From Hormiphora californensis (Eukaryota; Ctenophora; Tentaculata; Cydippida; Pleurobrachiidae), in assembly GCA_020137815.1 (NCBI GenBank), contig CM035358.1:6050466-6114465 (forward strand): DNA of 64,000 bases, written 5' to 3'. The translations under genes and the position numbers were made by a program. Positions within the stretch are counted from its first letter, which is position 1. Every line of letters starts with the position of its first letter. Positions 1 through 11,816 of the stretch are shown piece by piece. Under the pieces are notes generated by a model. It had not been told where the DNA came from. It was given only the letters and a program-made list of their open reading frames with translations, and did no database searches.

Positions 1-1
1 G

Positions 2-94
2 ATAAATAAGCTGAGAGAACACTGGGACTCCGCTCCAGGAAAAGTGATGAAACCGAAGCCGGCCCTGGAATATCAGTGCGAAGAAACCAATTAG
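2..94 (+). CDS. possible 3' end of an upstream coding exon
   Basis: An open frame enters from the left edge and stops with TAG at 92-94. It reads about 30 residues of ordinary-looking, non-repetitive composition (starts INKLREHWDS, ends QCEETN). No start or splice site is visible, so it could be the last exon of a gene to the left, a transposon remnant or chance. I recognise no family. Nothing downstream to 1506 extends it. Confidence 0.2.
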   Translation: MNKLREHWDSAPGKVMKPKPALEYQCEETN

Positions 95-1506
95 TCTTGA
101 CCTCCAAATAATTAGTTTAGTACCAGGTCGGACCAATGTATATCTCCATATCCAATATCAGAAAAGAAAAGAGGTAAAATAAGAAGAGAGAGACCGTAGA
201 AAGAGCAGCTGGAGATCCAGACGAACTTGTATTGTTCATACTATTATTTTTTTTATAAAATAATACGGTCCCAAAATAATACGCCCCAAATAGCCAAGGT
301 CTACTACTACACTATTTATTGACAGCACTACGGTAACAAGCGTTCCTAAAACGGCCCGCGTTGCTCTGGACAGAAGATGTACAGCACCCTCCCGTGCCCC
401 CCCGGCGGGGGGGGGGGGGCGCGGGGGAGGTGCAACAGCACAAAGACGAACTAGAAGATAAGAAACAGAAGAATAACCACGTGACCAGGGTGAAGAAAAC
501 GCGGCTGATCCCCAGTTGTGCTGTTGCACATAGTATGAACAATACAATAGTATGAACAATACAATAGTATGAACAATACAAATCCCAAGCGGACCGAGAG
601 CAAGGATCCGCCCATGACTGAAGGACCCTGTCTGGAAAATGACCTACCTAACAAGGCAGGACGACGAAACCGGAAGACACACAAATACTGGAAGAAGAAG
701 GGTAGAGCAAAAGAAACTGCCTGCCTGAAAGGGAACTAGGAAAGAGAAGGAGTGTACTCTGAGCAATGTGCACTAATACTGAAACAGGTACGCGGAAACC
801 CTGGAAAATGGGTGGGTGATTGTGATCAATACAACCGCTCTATATTGTGATCCTGCAACATGTTTGGGTTAGGTGGAGAGTGAAAGATCTTTACCTCTTT
901 CTCACACAGGAGAGATGCCCTGAGAATGAAACCCTGGTATGTCGGATTGCTTCATGTTAGTGAATAAGATGAGATCTAACCCAAACCCCCCTCCTTCCCC
1001 ACCCCAGGAGCCCCCTAGCTCACACCCTAGACACGCCGCCCTAACTGCCACCCCACTGGCTCACACAAGGCCCCACAGCCGCAGGGACCCACCACTGCAG
1101 GAGAAATGGTGGACTAAAACACCTGGCTAACACAATCCCAACCGGACCCTACAAACGTACAACAACCGGAACCCTTAAAAAAGGGGAGGGAACGCAAACC
1201 TGCCTAGGCAAGGGAACTAGAGAAGGAGGGAGCAGAACTAAAAGAGCCCCGCAGGCCCTAGTGCCCAAAAGCCACTACTCCAAAACACGGACACAAAGAC
1301 ACAACTACAACAATACTCGAGGAATATAAAGGACAGACAGGATCCCCTTACTTTGCTTTTTATTAGTTTGTACCAACTGACTCTTTGTCTCATATGAGAC
1401 CCTCCTCTTCGCACCGGCCACCGGGCCGCGCGGTGTACACTGTACAGTCAGTGTATGACAACTGCCTCTAGATAACTTTCTACAACCCATCCCATCATCA
1501 AGCGCC
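95..1506. other. upstream intergenic stretch, no gene assigned
   Basis: No convincing exon was found here. The stretch holds a C/G homopolymer patch near 396-428 and three direct copies of a short motif (AGTATGAACAATACAATA) at about 532-580. The motif recurs near 57690 and, inverted, near 229-246. A short proline-rich ORF (939-1130) has no family signature. The ELMO promoter presumably lies at the right end, but no clear TATA box was seen. Confidence 0.4.
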
Positions 1507-4500
1507 ATGTCGTCTGCGGATCTGTTTGATATTGATGGTACCACGACCTTGTCCCGATTGAGAAAATCATTCAGTTTTGCAGAGCACCGCAAAACTAAAG
1601 TTGTTAATGTAAGAACGGTTTATTCAACTCAACCCCAAGCTCTTGATTCCTGACTACGTTCAGACAAAAAAAAAGACACTTTTAATAACATGTTATGTTA
1701 TTTAGGACCTAGATATTTAGCCGACCTAAATTTTAGGTCGGCTATTATATGTCTCACGTAAATTTGTCCAACCTCTACAATCTCTAGGACGGCTAAGTAT
1801 CTCATATACAAAATCTCCCCTCAGAATCGTCACGAAGAGTTAGTATCGGGAGTGATGGCTAATATTAGGAGAGCCCCTGAGAAACTAGCAGAGGATAGTG
1901 TCCATGTTCTGAGCAGCAAGACGGATCATGAGATATTGGTTGAGTTGGAGAACGTTGTGAAGTACGCAGAGGTAGGTCCATCCTCTCTGTAAAGAAGGGT
2001 TAGAGCATATAACAAGAGAGGTAGGTTTGGTAGTGAAACGAGGCCGTACAGTGGGCCGTGGGCTGTGGCGTACTACCCTCTGGTAGGGGTAATTTCGGGT
2101 AGTTTTCAGGAGTGCACAATTCCTAAACACACCACCACTTCAGGAGTGAATTTACAATCTCTAAACTCACCTCCAAGAATTTATCCCATCTCTGTCTCTG
2201 CACTTTCTAAACACACACCCCATCCCCAGGAGTGCACGTATGCTAACCAGTTCTACCAAAAGGGAGGGTTGGATTATCTGCTGGATATCATTAAACGAAC
2301 ACCTGTTTACAATCAAATGAACTGTTCCAACCTATCTTACTCGCTACAGGTAGGACATGTTACTTGTCATTCTTCACAACAGTAGAACCCCTATTTACCG
2401 GGCAAAATCCTTTCTCGCAGGCACCCCGGTAGATTGGGGTAGATTCTAAATTCACATGACATCACAACTGATTTATCCCAATATCTCCCTTCCAGGCCTT
2501 GTATCAAGTTATGGATTTCATTGGTTCAGACGTGTGGGAGAGTATTATCGACAACAACTTGATCAAGAAGGTAAAGATATTTGTATTTGATATTTTTATT
2601 TGTGATATTGTTATCTGTAACGAAATTGTAAAGTTATTTGTGCTGTCTCTTGAGTTGTTGTACTATCTGGGTAGTTTGCATACCATGAATAGTGTGGATT
2701 AGTCTGTGTGTGATCATGTGTGTCCACTCTCTCTGTGTAATTACAGTGTGAGGAGACACACGGAAATGCATCTCACAGCAGCATACAGAGAGAGCTGAGA
2801 GACTACATTTAGCCCTGTCTGGTGTAATAATCCACTCATTCAACCACCAAACACACGACCTAATGGTAGTAGTACGAACTGTTGGTGATAATATAGCCCC
2901 ACGAGGGGGCTTCGGAAATCAGTTTTTTTAACAATTTTTGGTCCATAAAGAAGGCCGAAAATAGAGTCTGGGTCCTGGGACAATTTTGCTGACGATCGAC
3001 CCCCTCTCTCTCTCTAATCATCTCCTGATGATCAAACCCCTCATCTCCTCATCTTGTTACAACCCGACCCCCCCCCCCCACTGACTCTTGAACCCTCCCC
3101 CCTCAGATGGTGGAGATAATCAGATCACCCCAAGCAAGTGGAACACCCCAACTGGGCAGTACTACGACAGCAACTGGCAGGACAGGGGGCAGGACAAGTA
3201 CAGTTAGCACTCTAACGAGAAACAGCAGTATTAGGGACTCGGAATACAACAATCGGACACTTGATAAGGTAGGGACTCGGAATATAACAATCGGACACTT
3301 GATAAGGTAGGGACTCGGAATATAACAATCGGACACTTGATAAGGTAAGGACTCGGAATATAACAATCGGACACTTGATAAGGTAGGGCGGAGGTAAATT
3401 TAGTAGCAGTTGGAGGGTACTGTGGTAGAAGGTTGCTTTGTTCAGGAGGGGGGTGGAACAATGCAAGTAGAAGGTATGACATCTGGTATTATTGAAAGTA
3501 ATAGTAAAGGTGGTACAGGGTGTCCCACTGTACTTCCTAACTCTGAAGTGAGGGGGCAAGAGCGTGACAGGAAAAGGAATTTAAATCGAGTTTATTGTTC
3601 TTGAAATGTTCATTACTAACTGCGGCACACTACCTTCCCCCAATTCTACTACACTTCCAACTGACGCAGCATACATGTGTTCACCCCTCTCCCTACTCAG
3701 AGTACCACTGCAAAGGTTTCCTCTGATTATTACAATCTTTTTCAGAGTACTACAGCAGAGGTTTCCACTGATTAAGTATTACAATCTTTTTCAGAGTGCC
3801 ACAGCAGAGGATGATTCACTGTCCCTAGCCCAACACACCCTCTCAGTTCTGGACAGTATTGTGAGGTATCTAGATAATGGGTATGATGCTGTGACTGAAA
3901 TGGGTCTTCAACCATCTGATATAACTGTCTTCTTGTCTGAGTAAGTAAATTGGCTAAAAACTGAAAAAAGTTATTACTGCTTTCTTGCATGCGCGGCTGG
4001 GGTAGGGTCACCTTTGTGCCTACCAGCGTAGTGATAGCAAGGATGTTAATCACTATAATAATAGTGGTATGTAGTATTTACCGCTCTTGAGCCCGCACGG
4101 CGTACCACTCGGGTCTCGGTCTTCGGCACCTCAAATCCGCACTGAAAACGAGACATGGGATTATTATGGTAATACAAGGATTGTTCTTGTCTTCCTGCGC
4201 AGATCTCTCTAGCTTTGATCTTGCATTAGACGGTACTGAATAATAATGATCGTCCTTAGCAGTCCAGTCATATGACATATTGTGTCTCTAACGTTGCTTC
4301 AACTCGGGACCTAGAATAATGATCTTATGGTACCCCAGGGTGTTCCTGCCTATTTTCTATCCTCTTATATCAGGCAGAAGCCTTCTGCATATAGTTTCAC
4401 TAGAAAGCCCGTTGGATTCCAACAAAATCCTTCTTCGGACCACGAAACATGTTGAATTGTACGGTGCTTGTATTGTTTCTGAAGTCTGCCTGACACATTG

Positions 4501-7500
4501 CAAGCGGCCTGTTCATACCAGTTATTTCTGTAGTTTTTCTGTAGTTTATTTATGTGTGACTGGAATTTTTTAGCATCCAAGCACCTGACATTGAATTTAG
4601 AACATTTTGTTGACTATACATATACCGGACACCATGTCAGTGTCTTCCCCCGCAGCCCCCTTTGTTTTACCTATATCGGTATCTTTTTTGTGAAACTAAT
4701 ATCTCAAGTTACTAAGGAATTGCCCCTTGCTTCCTCGCATAATTTAATATCGCAAATTTTCCAGCATTATGGACGCTAATACAACGGACTTCTTTGATTC
4801 GATCCGGGATACCATTCCCATCCAAGCAACCCCTGATGACCCGATGAGAATCAAGATCGGAGAGATAGTGCTAACAATCCTATCTCTTTTCACATGTATC
4901 GTGGGTCTACCCACTGCCACTCTTCAGGGTTACTTCCTGATTCGTGTTGCTAAAGAGTGGACTCTTAGCTTCAGTATTTACCGTGCAATATGGCTCACGG
5001 ACTTCTTGATCATCTTCTGGAACATCCCTGTAGCAATAGTTTACGCGAGGGGCCGACAAACAACAAACACGGCCTTTGTTCTAAGTAATGGTCTAGGCTG
5101 TACCCTGTGGACAATCGGATGGAGATCGCTAAATCGGGTATCTATTTTTAACATTGCAGTCCTTAGTATCACCCGCACCTACTCCCTGGTTCGACCGTTC
5201 TCCCAACCACCCAGAGTTCGAGTTGTCATGGCAACCATTGTGGTGTACAGTGTGCTGGTCTTAGCGCAGTCCAACATCCCTCTCTGTTTCGGGGCCACAT
5301 ATAGGTACTATTGGGCGCTAGTGGAGTGTAAGGAGTCCGACATTGACAACTGGTACTATGGAGTTTACTTGAGCGTAGCCGCGATTGTCCAATTTATTGT
5401 CCCCATGGTTGTGGTGCCGGTGAGTTGCGGGGTAACCATAGCAACCTTGTGGTCCAATAAGACGGCGTCAACCTCCGGTGATATGATTCGAAATCAAGCT
5501 ACAACCACCATCCTTGGTCTAACTGGGATTTACATTTTCTTCAACACACCTATGGTTCTCTATTCGGCTGTAGCAATAGTCGACTACTACGCACTACCAT
5601 GGAATTCCAAGATTTTGAAACCGTTTTTGGAGTTTTTTAATGGTCCAACGGATGGTTGGTTTTGGCACTACCATCTGGCAAACTACAGCTTTAACCATAG
5701 CGTGGTGTTAAATTCCATGGCTAACATTATAATGTGGAGCTGTAGGTCTCGTCCAATGAAGCTCTGGATTGTTAGCTCTGGTAGAATGCTGTCCGGCGCC
5801 GTTGACCCCAGCTGAGCGCACCGCCAGACGGAGACAGATAGTGAGGAATCACCCGTGAACACAAATATGTAGCAACTAGATTGTAGCACGTATAATGGTA
5901 TAGCTCCTGGCTGACTATGGAACCTGATAATGACAGGGGACTGCAAGTATTGAAGCAAACTATTCATTCCTAGCTCGTAAGGGGAAGCAGCGGCCCAACA
6001 TGCCCTATTATCTACGCTGTGTAAAGACGCCTAGCTAAGGACATTCTGGCCAACAATATTCGGATCTTATCGTGCGAGAGTGGTTGGTTTCAGCTCTTCC
6101 TTTATTAGAATTAATTACTATGTCAAAGTTGTTATGTATGAAAAATGTATATTTTAACCAAATCTGCTACAAATGAGATTTCGTGTGTAAAACTGATCAT
6201 CTAAAAGGTCACTTTACCGCAATATACCTGGTTTGGTCAGTGAGTATAACGGTCTGCTAAGGTACCCTTCTGCCTACTGACTTGTTTGCCTACCACTGAC
6301 TTGTTTGCCTACCACTGGTGGGCAAACAGGCAGAAGGTATCGTCTCGTATGACGTATATCAAACTTTCCTTCGCCCATAAGATACTCAGTATTTAGCACG
6401 GGAAAGATCCAAAAAAGATGTATATGTAACCAATCAAAAATATCCCTAATTAGTCTCACTAATTAGTTAGCACGTTATTTAATTGGGTTTGGACTACTCA
6501 GTAGCCCCAAGGTAGTAATGAGACATGCCTAATTAGATTCCGTAGCTACTACGACATGTTTCACCTAATTAGATTCCGTAGCCGCTACGAATTCTTGCGA
6601 GATCGTAATGGGTCACGTTACGAGAAGGCGTGTTCGCTTTCCAATACTCATATAACACTAGGGAGTATAAAAGGTGAAACACTTTCTCTAGTTGACTAAC
6701 TCTCAGTAATATACATCATGGACAATAACAACAACCCAGCCTACTCAGCCGCTCTACTTGAACTACTCGCCCTGCTAGTGGAAACTGGTATAATGGAGGA
6801 CCTCAACAACCTTGTGTCAATCATCAATTCTACTCATGTTCCTAGCACTCCTCCTGCTACTACCACTTCAATCACCACTCTTTCTGCCACATCTACCAAT
6901 TCTCTGATCTCCATCAAAAGTGAACCAGACACCTCTCTCCAGACTTCATCTGCACCTATATCTCCTCCTACTACACCTCCCTCAGTTAATCTTTCTCCCT
7001 CTACCACTTCAGTCCTAATTAATCTTCCATCACCCATGACACTCCCTCCTACTAACAGTATCAAATTAGGACCTGTTACCAACAGGATCTCGAAAACCCT
7101 AACTCCTTCCAACACCCCACCTCCAGCACCATCAAACACCCCAACACCCTCCTCCCGGGAACGTGTCCAGTTCATACCTGGTGTGCGAAAAGGAGTCCAA
7201 GCAGTCCACAATGGATACATCTACTGTACAAACGGCAAGAAGGAGTCCACTGGTGTCCACTATTGGGCCTGTAAGGACCGCAAGAAATACTCTCCCAACT
7301 GTTCTGGACGGCTAACAACACACGGTGATCAACTGGTTAGAGCCACACCACACTGTCATGACGCTGTATCTGGGGAGGTGTTAGAGCGACAGTTCCTGTC
7401 CAAACTCCGGAATACTACTTCCAATAGTAACGAGAGACCGAGTGTGATTATTAACCGACTTCTAGCTGAGGCACCTGAGACGATGAGAGGAAGCCTGGAA

Positions 7501-10500
7501 AACAAGTTCCTGAGTTTGAAGAGAAGGGTGTGGTACCAGCGGCAGACGGATCAGAGATATAATCCCCTTTCTCGCTGAGATGTACTGTTTGATTTGATAT
7601 ATTCGTTACTTAGTTTGCAAAACCTCAACCCAGTTGTTTTAGTTTCAAAAGAAATTCCAGAACTTTGAACCACAATCCTCCTTTAAATTACAATCACTTT
7701 GTTATCACACCATCTCTCTCCCCAGTACCAACCTATATAAAATATAAAAATAGGATGTACCCTAATCACACCATCTCTCTCCCCAGTACAAATCTAGACT
7801 GTGCCCTAACCACACCATCTCTCTCCCCAGTACGCTCTGGCTCTAATCACACCATGTCTCTCTCCCCAGTACAAATCTAGACTGTGTCCCAGTACGCTCT
7901 GGCCCTAATCACATCATCTCCCCCTCTCCCAGTACAAATCTAGACTGTGCCCAGTACGCTCTGGCTCTAATCAACGCAATTTTCGACAAACAAGACGACA
8001 AACAGAGCTTCTACCACATGCTAGTGGAGTTGAACGTGCGAGTTAACCTTGAGGTGAGATAGGGAGGGGAGGGGTGAGATGGGGAAGGGGTGAGATAGGG
8101 AGGGGAGGGGTGAGATAGGGAGGGGAGCCGAGAGGGGTGAGAGAGGGAGGTTTTTTGTGGGGGGGTGCTGAATAAGGATAGGGAGTGAGGTGTATTAGTG
8201 TTTCACACTAACAACTATTCATTGCAGAGGGTAGTGAGAGTAGTGACTCCCATTCACATGGACATAGGAGGACACATTACCGAGTTTCAACATCACATGC
8301 TCAGGTAGATTTCCTTGGAATAATCTGTCACTATAGAGTCTGTACTTTCTATGTCACTAGAGAGTAGAATCTGTACTTTCTATGTCACTAGAGAGTAGAG
8401 TCTGTACTTTCTATGTCACTAGAGAGTAGAATATGTACTTTCTATGTTACTAGAGAGTAGAGTATGTACTTTCTATGTCACTAGAGAGTAGAGTATGTAC
8501 TTTCTATGTCACTAGAGAGTAGAGTCTGTACTTTCTATGTCACTAGAGAGTAGAGTCTGTACTTTCTATGTCACTAGAGAGTAGAATCTGTACTTTCTAT
8601 GTCACTAGAGAGTAGAGTCTGTACTTTCTATGTCACTAGAGAGTAGAATCTGTACTTTCTATGTCACTAGAGAGTAGAATATGTACTTTCTATGTTACTA
8701 GAGAGTAGAATCTGTACTTTCTATGTCACTAGAGAGTAGAGTCTGTACTTTCTATGTCACTAGTGACTAGAATATGTACTTTCTATGTTACTAGAGAGTA
8801 GAGTCTGTACTATCTATGTCACTAGAGAGTAGAATATGTATTATTATGTACTATCTATCTATCTACTAGAGAGTAGAGTCTGTACTAGAATCTATACTAT
8901 ATTTCTAAGAATACATTTCTAAATCTGTGAATTGCCACCAACTAAGTAACTCCCCCAGTCTGCACGTTTGTTACTATTAGTCATTAGACTCTAATAAGTA
9001 ACTCCCCCAGTCTGCATGTGCCGGCCTCTGAGACACCAGTTGATATAAATGACGACTCTCACTCTGCAATGCTCGATAATATCAGAATAGAGACATTAGC
9101 TGACCAGTTCACCACCCCTTGGGATGGAATGGGATTTACCGTGAGTAATTTGAGTAGTTCAGTATTGAAACTTGTCATTTAGTACTTCAGCTGTGGTTTA
9201 GTTTTTAATATTTGGTATCAGGGAAATGTACATGATGTGTGCGCAGCTGTAAACACAGTACACACTATCCCTGTCAAAACAAACAATATTACACACAAAC
9301 AACATTGGACACTCTGCAGTATGCGGTAGAATCCATCAATTACAAACACACAAACACAAGTAAGTACACAAACAGTTACACATTTCTCCCTAGGATCCCA
9401 GTAATAGACAGTTGGATTTCCAGACTACACCCCCGGGTCTATTGGTACTACACTGTATCAGTTACTACGTGCAGAAACACAAGGCTAAACACAGGGAGGT
9501 GAGTTGATGTGTAATTTGAATCGTGGCTAAAGAGTTGTACCATTACACACATTTCTTTCAGATAATTCTGGAACAGTTGAGGTGGGAAGCTGACAGAAGA
9601 TTTCCTTTCGTTCGAGCCTCTGTTGCTGTAACGGAAATCCTTTATCAGTACCTGAAAATTGGGAAGGACTGTAAGTGTTTAAAAAGTTTCTACAAAACTT
9701 GTCAAAATGCCTCTGCAGAAACGCACACAATTCAAATTCCCTGTTTGTCTGCGTGACGCGCGGGGTCACCATAACTTCATGTTGTCAATGTGAGCACTTT
9801 GCGTGCGCGCCACACCAACATCTCAACATGATTCCAAAAACTCAACCAATATTAATTGTTAAATAATTAGTTAATTAACATAAGTAACACTTCATCTATC
9901 ATCACTGCACTCATACCGTGAAACTGCAGTTGGTCGAGACGGACCACTCACAATTATCACAGTTCAGAGACCTGTGCGACACCGGACCACATCCTCCATC
10001 CCCCCAACACCTCAACCTACACCAACCCCAACCAAACGACTGGAGGTACCGGGTGCAGGAGGAGGGAGCGCTTCTGAGATCAGCATCTCATCGGACGAAG
10101 ATGACACATCAGTGGCTCTAGAGGGAGGGGAGTTGGTGAGAGCCATCCATGTTATTGATATTGATACTAAACGGGACAGGTCTAATAGCGGCAGTGCAAC
10201 CATTAGGAGGTCTATCTCAAGAGTGAAATCTCGTGCCATGCATCGGATCAAACATTCCATTCCTTCGTCACCAAATGCTCCTGAGAGAAAGATGCCACAA
10301 GGAACATCTGGAACAACAACTGGAACATCTGGAACAACTGGAACGCCTCAGAAGCGGAGTGAGGGAAAGTGTGAACACATGTTGTACAAGTTTTTATGTT
10401 TCAAAAAGTGCGTGTGGGGCTCTTTTCGCGGTATTTTATGGAGTGAAGTGTGTGTCTCGTGTTCACTAACTGTGTACCCCCCGGTATCTCTGTTGTGCAA

Positions 10501-11731
10501 TCCCTTGTTATTGTTATTTCGGTATTTCGCATATAAGTTATAACTTAGTAAGAATACTTTTTAGTTCACTGTATAGGTGCGTGTTTTGGTACAGGGCTGT
10601 GCTGTGTCAACCCCCATTCTATACCATATACCCCCTTCCCCAGTCCCCAGATAACTTGTTGAGCAACAGATAACAACCTCAACTCCCTTATTATTGTTAT
10701 TTAACAACGGTATTTCGCATATAAGTTATAACTTAGTAAGAATACTTTTTAGTTCACTGTTGTCTGTTGTGTATTATACACTGTATATGGGTGTTTTGAT
10801 GCGGGGCTGTGCTGTGTCCAACCCCCATTCTCTCTCATGTACCCCCTTCCCCAGTCCCAAATATCAACAGATAACAACCTCAACTACCGCCCCCACTTCT
10901 CAAAATAAGAACCAAATCTCCGGTCTTCCCCCTCCCTGTTAATAATAACAACCCCCTCCCCCAGATATCGGTGTCGAGATAGAGTTCCTACCAGTGGCGT
11001 TCTCCCACGACAACGTTCTATACGAGCTATTTGCCATTGCTGCCCAACTCTTTAATACAACCTGGCACGAGATGCATGCCAAAACCAGCGACTTCAAGAA
11101 GGTACTAACACGGAATCTATGGTACCCAAATGGTATTTGTTGTATTACTCTCCTCCTTCTGTGAGATAGGGGTGTGGCAAATAATGCCCAGATAGTAATG
11201 TTGCCTCCATCCCCCTACACTCAACAAGTAGTATACCGGTCTTCAGTGCAGCTACGCGGGAGTAAGAGAAACCAGAGAGATAGAGAGATGGGAGATAGAG
11301 AGAGAGATGGGAGAGAGGGAAAAATAATAGATAGAGGTATGAGAGGAGTAGCTTCTAGGCAATATAATAATTGCCTGTGGGGTTATTATATTCTATGAGG
11401 TTACAAGACTTCTCAGTTATATTCTCCTGATGAGTTGCCTTGCTCGACCCTGTTCACCGCGCCCCTGATGAATTCTCTTGTAGACTTTGTATCTAAATTG
11501 TTCCAACTGGGATGTCCCTTAGTGGCCCCATCCCCTTCAAAATTGTCGGTGAAAGAAATCAAAGACATGATAAATGGGCGCAATATAAAGCAAATCAATA
11601 TTTCTTTGCGTCTTTAGAGCCTTTAGAAAGCAACATTTCTTTGCCGTAAAATACATTCACACGCAATCACGGGATCACCCACCATGTAGGAGGTTGCCTG
11701 ATGTTGCCTGCCAGAGAGAGAGAGGGAGAGA

Positions 11732-11816
<85 letters not shown>

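Noticed and set aside
939-1130. 63-aa proline-rich ORF upstream of ELMO
   Set aside because: Low-complexity, no homologous motif, no support as an exon.
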